Positions 40,590 to 48,780 of a stretch of 64,000 nucleotides of DNA are shown in pieces. Each line of letters starts with the position of its first letter. Position 1 is the first letter of the stretch. The stretch comes from Polyangiaceae bacterium (GTDB taxonomy: Bacteria > Myxococcota_A > Polyangia > Polyangiales > Polyangiaceae), in assembly GCA_023150915.1 (NCBI GenBank), contig JAKLKA010000033.1, positions 29,043 through 93,042 on the forward strand, given 5' to 3'. Below the pieces are notes generated by a model that saw only the letters and a program-made list of their open reading frames with translations, did not search any database and was not told the DNA's origin. Made by a program: the position numbers and the translations under genes.

Positions 40590-41747
40590 TCAGCGCTGCT
40601 TCTTGTCGCGCACGATGCGTTCGAGCACGCGCGCGGCGCGTTCGGCGATGGCGTCGGCGCCGCGGGTGGACTCGAGCGACGAGTGCATCCCCGAAAGCAC
40701 CAGGCAGATCGGCGCCCGCTCGCCGAGGCGGACCGGCACGACGTAGATCTCGGCGGGCCCCAGGGCGCCCGCCAGATCGTGGTGGGCCTCGTCCCCGGGG
40801 ATCGGACCGAGATAGTGGCCTTCGACCAGAGCCAAGCCCGCGACCGTCTCGCCGGCGAGCCGCACCACCACGTCGCCGGGATGCGCGGCGCGGGCTTCGT
40901 AGCCCTTGCCGCGCGCGCCGAGCACCAGCACCCGCTCGGCCAGCGGCAGCGCGACCTCGAGCAGGCGGCTGACCAGCTCTTCGGCACTCTCGGCGCCGTC
41001 GAGGCGCGCCAGATCGGGGTCACGCGGCGGCGCCGACTTCGATCGGCTCAGGGCGATGACCTCGGTGCCCGTCTCGTCGACGCCGAAGGTGTGCGCGCTG
41101 GAGCGCGACCCCACGCCCGGGTGAGTGTCGACCCGCGCACGGCTGGGCGGCGGCATCGAGCGCCGCACCAGCGGGATCGGCGGCCAGCTGGGCTGCTCGC
41201 GGGCGGCTTCGTTGCCGGCGTCATCCGCCGTTCGGCGAAACGCCTGGCGAAACGCCGGCGACGCCTCGCGGCTCACCGCCTGGGTTCCGAAGGCCGGCGT
41301 GCGCGTGCTGCGCACCCCGGCGCGATCGCGCTCGTCGAGCCAGCGATCGATGGCCAACAGCAGCTCGCCCAGGGGCGCGCGCACGATCGACACGGGCGCG
41401 CCCAGCTGGTGCGACAGCTCGCTGCCGACTGCAGGGTCGACGGGATCCACCGCCGCCACCTCGACGGCGCCGCTCGGGCCGCGGCCCACCGGCACGGCCA
41501 GCAGGCGCTCGCACAGCCCGGTCGGAAGCCGTTCTGCCAGCTCGAGCGAGACGGCCACCGACGACAGCACCGGACCGCGCAGACGCGACAGCTCGCGATC
41601 CACCAGATCGGCGGTGTGCGGGCCGCGCGTGACCAGCGCCTGCACGAACGGCACCCCCAGCGTGACCGCATCGGACAGCGCCGCGTAGATCTCGTCGGCC
41701 GGAACCACCCCGGTCTCGAGCAGACGCCGCGCCAGCTCTGCGCTCAT
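40590..41747 (-). CDS. Protein with GspE/MshEN-like N-terminal domain and GAF-like C-terminal domain
   Basis: The 385-residue protein starts MSAELARRLLETGVVPADEIYAALSDAVTLGVPFVQALVTRGPHTADLVDRELSRL. Then comes LPTGLCERLLAVPVGRGPSGAVEVAAVDPVDPAVGSELSHQLGAPVSIVRAPLGELLLAIDRWL, the pattern of the N-terminal domain of GspE/PilB ATPases. No ATPase domain follows. After a disordered Pro/Arg linker (residues 150-235), residues 240-385 have GAF-like strands (ERVLVLGARGKGYEARAA, AGLALVEGHYLG, EIYVVPVRLGERAPICLVLSGM). Such proteins are often labelled GspE in myxobacterial genomes but are not secretion ATPases. The role may be regulatory. It is the first gene of the minus-strand cluster leading into the sugar genes. 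Confidence 0.65.
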   Translation of the reverse strand: MSAELARRLLETGVVPADEIYAALSDAVTLGVPFVQALVTRGPHTADLVDRELSRLRGPVLSSVAVSLELAERLPTGLCERLLAVPVGRGPSGAVEVAAVDPVDPAVGSELSHQLGAPVSIVRAPLGELLLAIDRWLDERDRAGVRSTRTPAFGTQAVSREASPAFRQAFRRTADDAGNEAAREQPSWPPIPLVRRSMPPPSRARVDTHPGVGSRSSAHTFGVDETGTEVIALSRSKSAPPRDPDLARLDGAESAEELVSRLLEVALPLAERVLVLGARGKGYEARAAHPGDVVVRLAGETVAGLALVEGHYLGPIPGDEAHHDLAGALGPAEIYVVPVRLGERAPICLVLSGMHSSLESTRGADAIAERAARVLERIVRDKKQR

Positions 41748-41788
41748 GCCCGGAAGCGAACACCGTCACGCACGGCAGCGCAACAGGC

Positions 41789-42082
41789 TCATTCCTTGAA
41801 CTGAAAGACGACCTCGGTCTGCCGGATGAGGCCCAGCTCGTCGCGGGCCACCCGCTCGACCGCGGCCGGGTCGTCCTTGATGCGCTTCACTTCGGCGCGA
41901 AGCTCGGTGATCTGCTGCCCCAGCCGCGAGATCTCTTCGTCCGCCTTGGTGCGCTCCTGGCGCAGCCCGCTCAGCCGCCCGAGGCCGGTGGGGGACAGAA
42001 TCATCACCGGCACGGCCACCACCGCCACCACCAGGATCGCCAGGGGGAGGGCCCGCTCGAGGAGGACAGCTCGCGAAGACAC
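41789..42082 (-). CDS. FtsB/DivIC-like septum formation initiator
   Basis: The 97-residue protein has a short cytoplasmic N-terminus, one transmembrane helix (ALPLAILVVAVVAVPVMIL) and a periplasmic coiled coil (LRQERTKADEEISRLGQQITELRAEVKRIKDD). It ends AAVERVARDELGLIRQTEVVFQF, the signature end of FtsB/DivIC proteins. It would join FtsL and FtsQ at the division septum. It is 41 nt upstream of the GspE-N-like gene and divergent from the kinase-TPR gene (187 bp between starts). Confidence 0.88.
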   Translation of the reverse strand: MSSRAVLLERALPLAILVVAVVAVPVMILSPTGLGRLSGLRQERTKADEEISRLGQQITELRAEVKRIKDDPAAVERVARDELGLIRQTEVVFQFKE

Positions 42083-42269
42083 GACGGATCAGCCTTCTCA
42101 TGCCCGGTGGGGCGGGGTCCAGAAAGCGGCCGAGGCGGGCGCCGCGCTGCGCCATTTTCCTCCGTTTTTCCGCGGTGTTTTTCGGCGGGTGCTTTGGCTA
42201 TCATGCGCCGCCGCCGGCCGGGTCCCCCCACCCCGTTGGGACGACGTGACCGCGGCACATGGGACGGAC

Positions 42270-45200
42270 ATGGAGACGGACATCCTTCGCGCAGAGCTGG
42301 AACGAACCTTCGAGCTGGAAGAGCTCCTGAACCTCAGTCGCAACGTGCTCGGTTTCGACCCCGACGCGGTGGGTGGCGCCGCGGCCAAGGGCTCATTCGC
42401 CAACGCACTGACGCAGCACTGCGTCGAGGCCGACGCCATCGAGGCGCTGTGCGATGCGCTCTTGGCGTCGAAGCCCGACGTGAACACCAAGGTGGCGAGC
42501 ATCCGCATCAGCGGCCTGCCGTTCGACGAAGAGCTCCGGCCCGGCTCGGTGCTGGGCGACTTCACCATCGTGCGCAAGCTGGGCGAGGGCCGCCTGGCCC
42601 TCACCTACCTGGCCAAGGGCGCCGACGGTGAGTACCGCCTTCGCGTCCTGCGTCGCGAGGCCACGCGCGACCGCCGCGGCTTGCACCGCTTCCTGACGGT
42701 CAGCCGGCTGGTCGGCACCATCGACCACGCGGGCCTGCCCCGAAAGCTCAGCGCCGGCCAGGTCGGCGAGCGTTTCGCGGTGGCGCACCAGTACATCGAC
42801 GCGCAGCCGCTCTCGGTGCGCATCGCGCGCACCGGTCCGATGCACATCAACGAGGCGCGCCCGCTGCTCCGGGCGGTGCTCGAGGCGCTGAAGGCCATCC
42901 ACGATCGCCGGCTTTCGCACGGCGACCTTCGCTTGGAAAACCTGCTGGTGCATCGCAATCCCGACGGCAGCCAGCAGCTGGTGTTGGTCGACGCCGGCTC
43001 GGACCGGTTGCGCGCCCGCGCCCGCGTGCAGAGCGCCGGACAGAACGAGCTGTTCTCGACCGTGGGCTCGCCCAAGACGGTGGCGCCCGAGCAGATCCGC
43101 GGCATTCCATCGGACCCGCGCAGTGACGTCTACTCGTTCGGCTGCGTGCTCTACGAGATCTTGTGCGGCAAGCCGGTGTTCGGCGGCGCCACCGCCATCC
43201 ATGCCGCCATCGGGCACCTGACCGAGGCAGCGCCCGTTCCGAGCAGCGTGGCGCCCCGCGGCTGGATCACCAAAGAGATCGACGAGTGGGTCCGCACCAT
43301 GCTCGAGAAGGATCCCGAGAAGCGCCCGAAGAACGCCGGCGCGTTGCTCGAGGCGCTCGAGACCATGGGGCGCTCGGCGGTCGCCAAGAAAGAGTCGAAG
43401 ATCTCCGACGCGGATCTGGACAAGCGCATCGAGGCGCTGGTCGCCGACCCCTCGGACGAAGACGCCGCCGTGGCGCTGGAAGCCGCGGTGGAAGAGGGCG
43501 CCGACGCCGCGCGCATCGGCGAAGCGTTCAGCATGGCCGCGGATGGCATCGAGGTCGGCGACGACAAAGCCCAGCGCGAGACCAAGAAGAGCCTGCTCTT
43601 CCGCGCCGCCCGGCTGTTCGAGTATCAGGCGAAGAACCTGGAAAAGGCCGAGCAGATGTACGTCTGGCTGGTCGACCTGGACCCGGCCGACGACATTGCG
43701 CTGACCGCGCTGGAAGACGTACGCAAGCAGCTCGGCAAGTACGAAGAGCTGATCGAGATGCTGCTCACGCGCACCGAGAAGTCCGAGAGCAGCAGCGAGC
43801 GTTCGCGCGCCTACGCCGAGATCGGGCGCCTGTACGCCAGCGAGCTCGACGACGCCGAGCAGGCCATCGTGGCGTACACCCAGGCCTTCTGCGAAGACCC
43901 GAGCCAGACCAGCTCGGCCGACGAAATCGAGCGCCTGGCCGGCTCGAGCGCCGAGCGCTGGAACGACGTGCTGGCCACCTCGGCCCAGACCGTCACCAGT
44001 GACGTGCCGCAAGAGATCAAGAACCCGCTGCTCACGCGGATGGGGCGCTGGTACACCGACAAGCTGAGCCGTCCGGATCTGGCGCTGCCCTGCTACCAGA
44101 CGGTGATCGCCAGCGATCCCGCCAACGACGCTGCGCTGGACGGCATGACGCAGATCTACCGCAAGGCCCAGCAGTGGCCCGAGCTGGTGATGGTGCTGGC
44201 GCGCCGCGCCGACGGCGCCGTCACCCCGGCCCGCGCCCGCGACCTGCGGGCCGAGGCCGCCGAGATCCTCGAGATGCAGCTCTCGGACACGGGCCGCGCC
44301 CGCGATCTGTACGAGCAGGTGCTGGCGCAAGATCCGGGGCACGAGAAGGCCAGCGAAGCGCTGGCACGCATCTACGAGCGCACCGGCGACTTTGCCGGCT
44401 TCGTCAAGCTGCTGGAGCGGCGGGCCGAGGCGCTGCGGGGTGAAGAGCGACTGAAGGTGTTGTGCCGCATCGCCGACGTCTACGAAGACCACCTGAAAGA
44501 CGAGGCCGAAGCCGTGCGCCGCCTCGACGTCGTGCTCAGCGAGGATCCGAAGAACCTCGACGCGCTGCGCTCCCTCGATCGGCTGTACAGCAAGATGGGG
44601 CTGTTCCAGGACTTGCTCGAGAACCTCCACGGGCAGCTGGCGCTGGCCGCCACGCCCCGGCAGAAGATCACGCTCTGGGAGCGGATCGCCGGCATCCACG
44701 ACGAAGAGTTCCTGAACCACCAGAAGGCCGCCGAGGCCTGGGAACAGGTGCTTGCCATCGACAGCGCCCACGAAGCCGCGCTCTCGGCGCTGGCCCGCCA
44801 CTATCGGGCGCTCGATCGCTGGGAAGACGTCGCCAGCCTGGCCGAGAAGCAACTCAAGGTGGCCACCGAGCCGGATCGCCAGCTCGAGATCTGCCTGGGC
44901 CTGGGCCGCGTGCTGATGGAACAGGTCGGTAACCCCGAGCGCGCCACCAAGGCTTACGAGCGCGCCCTGGCCATCAACCCCGAGCACCCCGGCGCGCTGG
45001 AAGCGCTGGCCCGCATTCGCGAGACGTCGGGCGATGCCGACGCCGCCCTCGCGGCCATCGAGGCGCTGGCCGAAAAGGCCAGCAGCAAAGAGGCCCGCGC
45101 CGAGCAATACGTGCGCGCCGCCAAGCTGCTCGAAGGGCGCGGCGACCGCGACGGGGCCATCGAGCGCTACAAGCTGGCGCTGGACGCGAACCCGAAAGAC

Positions 45201-47594
45201 ACCGGGGCCTCTGCCGCGCTGCGCGGCGCCTATCTGGCCCGCGGCGACGTCAACGCCGCGGTGCAGCTCCTCGATCGCGAGATCAGCGAGACCGACGGCG
45301 AGCGCGCCAAGGCCAAGCTCTCGGGCGAGATGGCCATCTTGTTCCGCGACCGCCTCAAGGACGACAAGCGCGCGGAAGAGGCAGCCAAGCGCGCGCTCTC
45401 GTTCGACCCCACCAACCTGCAAGCGCTGATGGTGATGGGCGACCTGGCCTTCGAGGCCAAGCGCTACCTGGAGGCCGCCAAGCACTTCGGTCTGATCGCC
45501 GAGCGGGCCGGCAGCTTCGACAAGAAGGACGCGATTCGCATCTTGGTCCACTATGTCGACGCGCTGAGCCAGACCGGCTCGACCGAGCAGGCGCTGGCAC
45601 CGATGGACACCTTGGTGCGCATCGCGCCGGACGACGCCGAGGCCATCGGGCGCGTCGCCGCGGTGACGTTCGAGCACGGCTCGCCGTCCCGAGCCGCCGA
45701 GCTCTACAAGGACCTGCTCGAGCGCTTCGGCAAGCAGCAAAAGGGGAAAGACCGCGCGCTCAGCCTGTATCGCCTGGGCGAGTCGATGCGCCGCGCCGGC
45801 GAGCTCGACGCGGCCCTGCCCCACCTGGAAGAGGCGGCAGAGCTCGATCCGTCGTTGCTCGGTCCGCTCGAGTCGCTGTCCAAGTACTGGGAGGCGAAAG
45901 AAGAGTGGGAGAAGGTGCTGAAGGTCAAGAACCGGCACCTGGATCTGGCAACCGGTGAAGAGCGCGTGCAGGTCTTGCTCGACATGGGCGACATCGCAGC
46001 CACCAAGCTGAACGACCGCACCCGCGCCGCCAAGAGCTACGTCGCCGCGCTGGAAGACAAGCCCGACGATCGGCGCTTGCTCACCAAGCTGATGCAGCTC
46101 TACAGCGAAGAGAAGGACTGGGGGAAGCTGGTCGACGTGGTGCTGCGCCTGGCCGACTTCGTCGAAGACGCCAAGCAGCGCGTGAAATACCTGCACACCG
46201 CCGCGGTGGTGTGCGCCCGTCAGATGGGCGACGTGGACCGCGCCCTCGAGCTCTATCAGAAGGTGCTCGAGCTGGATCCGAAGCTCGAGAAGGCACTGAA
46301 CGAGGCCATCGACCTGCGCCGCGAGAAGGGTGACTTCGAGGGCGTCGAGCGCCTCTTGCAGCGCAAGCTCGAGACCGCCACCGCCGACAAGGACCGCTCG
46401 GCCATGCTGGCCACCTTCTCGGATCTGGCCGAGCTGTACGAGAAGAACCTGGGCTGGATCGATCGTGCCGTGGACGCCTACGAAGCGGCGCAGACCCTGG
46501 AGGCGGACAACGCCGCCCGCCAGGCCAAGCTGGCCGACCTGTACGCTTCGGATCCGAAGAAGTACCTCGACAAGGCGGTCGCAGCGCAGCAGGTGATCTT
46601 GCGCCAGAACCCGTATCGCGCCGACACCTACAAGGCGATGCGCAAGCTCTACACCGAGGTGAAGCACGCCGACGCGGCCTGGGCGCTCTGCCAGGCGCTG
46701 TACGTCCTCAACCTGGCCGAGCCCGACGAAGAGCGCTTCTTCAAGCGCATGCGCCCCGAAACCGCGGCGCCGGCCCAGGCCGCCCTGACCGACGACGACT
46801 GGCTCGCGCACCTGATGCACGCGGACGCCGATCCGCTGCTCACCAGCGTCTTTGCCCTGATCGAGCCGGCGGTGATCGCCGCCCGCGGCCAGCACTTCGA
46901 GACCCTGGGCTTCGACCGCCGCTACGCCATCGATCTGGCGCGTCACCCCTACCCCATGAGCCAGACGTTGTTCTACGCCTGCGGCGTGCTGGGCATGGAG
47001 CCGCCACCCACCTTCCAGAACAACAACGATCCGGGCGGCCTGTCGTACCTGCACGCGTACCAGCCGTCGGTCGTCCTGGGCATGGCGGCGCTCTCGGCCG
47101 ACGTGCCGCCGCAAGCGGCGGCGTTCATCGCGGCGCGCCACATCACCTACTTCCGCCCGGGCATGTACGTGCGCCACCTGGTGCCCAGCGGCACGGGCCT
47201 GAAGGCCTGGCTGTTCGCGGCCATCAAGATGATCGCACCGCAGTTCCCGGTCGCGGCCGAGATGGAAGGGCCGGTGGGCGAGGCGCGGCAGGCGCTCGAG
47301 CGCAGCCTGCACGGTCAGGCCAAGGACCAGCTGGCACGCATCGTGGCCAAGCTGATCCAGTCCGGCGGCGCCCTCGATCTCAAGAAGTGGCTGGGCGGCA
47401 TCGACATGACCGCCGACCGCGCCGGCTTCGTCTGCGCGCACGATCTCGAGACGGCCGTCGAGATCATCAAGGCCAGCGACGAGAGCTCGAGCGCGGTGCC
47501 CCAGCAAGATCGGCTGAAAGAGCTGGTGCTCTACAGCGTGAGCGAGCCGTACTTCAAGTTGCGCAAGAAGCTGGGTATTTCGGTCGATTCGTGA
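42270..47594 (+). CDS. Effector-associated domain + pseudokinase + TPR giant protein
   Basis: The 1,774-residue cytoplasmic protein has three regions. Residues 5-75 (LRAELERTFELEELLNLSRNVLGFDPDAVGG, EADAIEALCDALLASKPDVN) resemble an effector-associated, death-like helical domain. Residues 90-365 are a protein kinase fold: glycine loop KLGEGRLALTY, LSHGDLRLENLLV (HxD near 215), VDAGSDRL at the DFG position and VAPEQIRG. The VAIK Lys position reads YRLRVL, so the ATP-anchoring Lys is Arg and activity is doubtful. From about residue 385 to 1560 there are many TPR-like repeats, of the form AxELYxxVLxxDPxxxxAL. The C-terminal 200 residues are unassigned. The start at 42270 is chosen by content; GTG at 42246 is in frame. 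A hairpin terminator follows. Confidence 0.75.
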   Translation: METDILRAELERTFELEELLNLSRNVLGFDPDAVGGAAAKGSFANALTQHCVEADAIEALCDALLASKPDVNTKVASIRISGLPFDEELRPGSVLGDFTIVRKLGEGRLALTYLAKGADGEYRLRVLRREATRDRRGLHRFLTVSRLVGTIDHAGLPRKLSAGQVGERFAVAHQYIDAQPLSVRIARTGPMHINEARPLLRAVLEALKAIHDRRLSHGDLRLENLLVHRNPDGSQQLVLVDAGSDRLRARARVQSAGQNELFSTVGSPKTVAPEQIRGIPSDPRSDVYSFGCVLYEILCGKPVFGGATAIHAAIGHLTEAAPVPSSVAPRGWITKEIDEWVRTMLEKDPEKRPKNAGALLEALETMGRSAVAKKESKISDADLDKRIEALVADPSDEDAAVALEAAVEEGADAARIGEAFSMAADGIEVGDDKAQRETKKSLLFRAARLFEYQAKNLEKAEQMYVWLVDLDPADDIALTALEDVRKQLGKYEELIEMLLTRTEKSESSSERSRAYAEIGRLYASELDDAEQAIVAYTQAFCEDPSQTSSADEIERLAGSSAERWNDVLATSAQTVTSDVPQEIKNPLLTRMGRWYTDKLSRPDLALPCYQTVIASDPANDAALDGMTQIYRKAQQWPELVMVLARRADGAVTPARARDLRAEAAEILEMQLSDTGRARDLYEQVLAQDPGHEKASEALARIYERTGDFAGFVKLLERRAEALRGEERLKVLCRIADVYEDHLKDEAEAVRRLDVVLSEDPKNLDALRSLDRLYSKMGLFQDLLENLHGQLALAATPRQKITLWERIAGIHDEEFLNHQKAAEAWEQVLAIDSAHEAALSALARHYRALDRWEDVASLAEKQLKVATEPDRQLEICLGLGRVLMEQVGNPERATKAYERALAINPEHPGALEALARIRETSGDADAALAAIEALAEKASSKEARAEQYVRAAKLLEGRGDRDGAIERYKLALDANPKDTGASAALRGAYLARGDVNAAVQLLDREISETDGERAKAKLSGEMAILFRDRLKDDKRAEEAAKRALSFDPTNLQALMVMGDLAFEAKRYLEAAKHFGLIAERAGSFDKKDAIRILVHYVDALSQTGSTEQALAPMDTLVRIAPDDAEAIGRVAAVTFEHGSPSRAAELYKDLLERFGKQQKGKDRALSLYRLGESMRRAGELDAALPHLEEAAELDPSLLGPLESLSKYWEAKEEWEKVLKVKNRHLDLATGEERVQVLLDMGDIAATKLNDRTRAAKSYVAALEDKPDDRRLLTKLMQLYSEEKDWGKLVDVVLRLADFVEDAKQRVKYLHTAAVVCARQMGDVDRALELYQKVLELDPKLEKALNEAIDLRREKGDFEGVERLLQRKLETATADKDRSAMLATFSDLAELYEKNLGWIDRAVDAYEAAQTLEADNAARQAKLADLYASDPKKYLDKAVAAQQVILRQNPYRADTYKAMRKLYTEVKHADAAWALCQALYVLNLAEPDEERFFKRMRPETAAPAQAALTDDDWLAHLMHADADPLLTSVFALIEPAVIAARGQHFETLGFDRRYAIDLARHPYPMSQTLFYACGVLGMEPPPTFQNNNDPGGLSYLHAYQPSVVLGMAALSADVPPQAAAFIAARHITYFRPGMYVRHLVPSGTGLKAWLFAAIKMIAPQFPVAAEMEGPVGEARQALERSLHGQAKDQLARIVAKLIQSGGALDLKKWLGGIDMTADRAGFVCAHDLETAVEIIKASDESSSAVPQQDRLKELVLYSVSEPYFKLRKKLGISVDS

Positions 47595-47602
47595 GCGAGC
47601 AG

Positions 47603-47642
47603 CCTCGCCTGGCCGGCCCCTGTCAGGGCATGTCAGGCGAGG
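47603..47642 (+). terminator. Hairpin after the kinase-TPR gene
   Basis: CCTCGCCTG and CAGGCGAGG form a perfect 9-bp stem starting 8 nt after the stop codon, with a loop of 22 nt that itself can pair (CCCTG-TC-AGGG). It is followed by TTCGTTGAG, not a clean U-tract, so it may be a weak intrinsic terminator or a stabilising hairpin. Confidence 0.4.
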
Positions 47643-47692
47643 TTCGTTGAGAGGGCGCACGCCTGGGGGCACCCTGGCCGCGAGGTCGCCCC

Positions 47693-48498
47693 ATGCTTCG
47701 CACGTTCGCCTGGCTCGCTCCGCTCGTGTCGCTGGTTGCCTGCGCTTCGCCGGTCGGGCTCGAGCCCGACGACGCCGGTGGAATTTCGGGCAGCGCAGGC
47801 AACGGCTTCGCCCCAGGGGGCGGCGGCGCCAAGCCCAGCGGCAGCGGCGGCGCGCTGGGCGGCGGGTCGAGCGCGGGCGGCGGCGGCGCAGTGGGGGGCG
47901 CGGGCTCGGCCGCAGGGGTCGAAGCAAGCGGCGGTGCTTCGGCGGGGACCGGCGGTGCGTCCGCGGGGACCGGCGGCTCGGCGGTGGGCACCGGGGGCGG
48001 CGGCGGCGTGAGCGGCGGCAGCGGCAGCGGCGGCAGCGGCAGCGGCGGGCTGGGCGGCTCGACTGCGGGCGGCGGCGGCGCGTCGACCGGAGGCACCGGC
48101 GGCGCGGCCGCGTGCGTGCCGGTGGTTCCCGGCGGGCTGTGCAACCCCGTCGTGCAGTGCGGCTGCGGGGCGGGGCAGAACTGCGACGTCGCCGGCCCGA
48201 GCGGCTTCACGTCGTGCTTCCCGGTCGGGCCGAAGGGCGCGTACCAGAGCTGCGTGTCGCAGACCGACTGTGGCAAGGGTACGAGCTGCGTTTCGTACGC
48301 GTGCAAGCCCTTCTGCCTGGCAGACACCGACTGCCCTCTCAGCGGGTCGAAGTGCGTGCAGGTCTACATGGGCGCCCCGGTTCCAGGCTGGAAGTCCTGC
48401 GTTGCCAGCTGCGCGCTCGAGAACCCCGCGGCGCGCTGCGGCGCTGGCAGCACCTGCATGCTGGTGCTGCCCGACACCACCGACTGCGTCGGCGGGGC
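47693..48498 (+). pseudogene. Gly-rich lipoprotein gene with lost 3' end
   Basis: The product starts MLRTFAWLAPLVSLVACASPVG, with lipobox LVAC (Cys near 17). A long Gly/Ser linker (residues 30-140) follows, and then a Cys-rich domain typical of myxobacterial lipoproteins: GLCNPVVQCGCGAGQNCD, SCVSQTDCGKGTSCV, CLADTDCPLSGSKCVQ, CGAGSTCMLVLPDTTDC. At about 48498 this pattern stops and the frame runs on to 48664 through DNA that on the other strand encodes the start of a P-loop ATPase (GALRRAERPPSHRRRERR is antisense noise). The natural C-terminus has therefore been lost by a deletion or misassembly joining two convergent genes. A truncated but translated protein is possible. Confidence 0.6.
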
Positions 48499-48743
48499 CG
48501 GAAGCGGCGTTGGCCCAGCGCCAGGCGCGCTTCGTCGAGCAGAGCGTCCACCGAGCCACCGGCGGCGTGAACGAAGATCACCGGGCGCCCACCCCGCGCG
48601 GCGTACGCCGCGGCCAGGGTGGTCTTACCCACGCCCGCCACGCCGAAGATCCAGCCCACGCTGACGCGGTCGAGGGCGCGCGACAGGCGCGCGAGCTCGG
48701 CGTCGCGGCCCGTGAACAGCGGCGATGGCAGCGGCGGCTGCAT
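48499..48743 (-). pseudogene. 5' fragment of a P-loop (NB-ARC/AAA-like) ATPase gene
   Basis: On the minus strand an ATG at 48743 begins MQPPLPSPLFTGRDAELARLSRALDRVSVGWIFGVAGVGKTTLAAAYAARGGRPVIFVHAAGGSVDALLDEARLALGQRRF. FxGRDxELxRL followed by the Walker A GVAGVGKTT is the standard opening of STAND/NB-ARC or ORC-like ATPases. After about 80 residues the similarity ends where the Gly-rich lipoprotein gene begins on the other strand, so most of the gene is missing. It is divergent from the intact Ser/Thr kinase gene at 48781, 37 bp away. Confidence 0.6.
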
Positions 48744-48768
48744 CCTCGCCTCCACTCGTAGCACGAGG

Positions 48769-48774
48769 TACCAT
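48769..48774 (+). promoter_or_regulatory. -10-like box before the Ser/Thr kinase gene
   Basis: TACCAT ends 6 nt before the GTG at 48781, the same geometry as at the MNT, CAP-lipoprotein and small-lipoprotein genes. This supports GTG 48781 as the start over the upstream ORF-track start at 48619, which lies inside the antisense ATPase fragment. Confidence 0.3.
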
Positions 48775-48780
48775 CGCCCG

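Noticed and set aside
42393-47927. 1,844-residue minus-strand ORF
   Set aside because: It is the antisense of the kinase-TPR gene; long opposing ORFs are expected at this GC content, and the plus strand carries the kinase motifs.
47780-48110. GGC-rich repetitive DNA as a tandem repeat or mobile element
   Set aside because: The repetition comes from a Gly/Ser-rich protein linker in a lipoprotein, with no unit of constant length. The same holds for 51,640-51,760.
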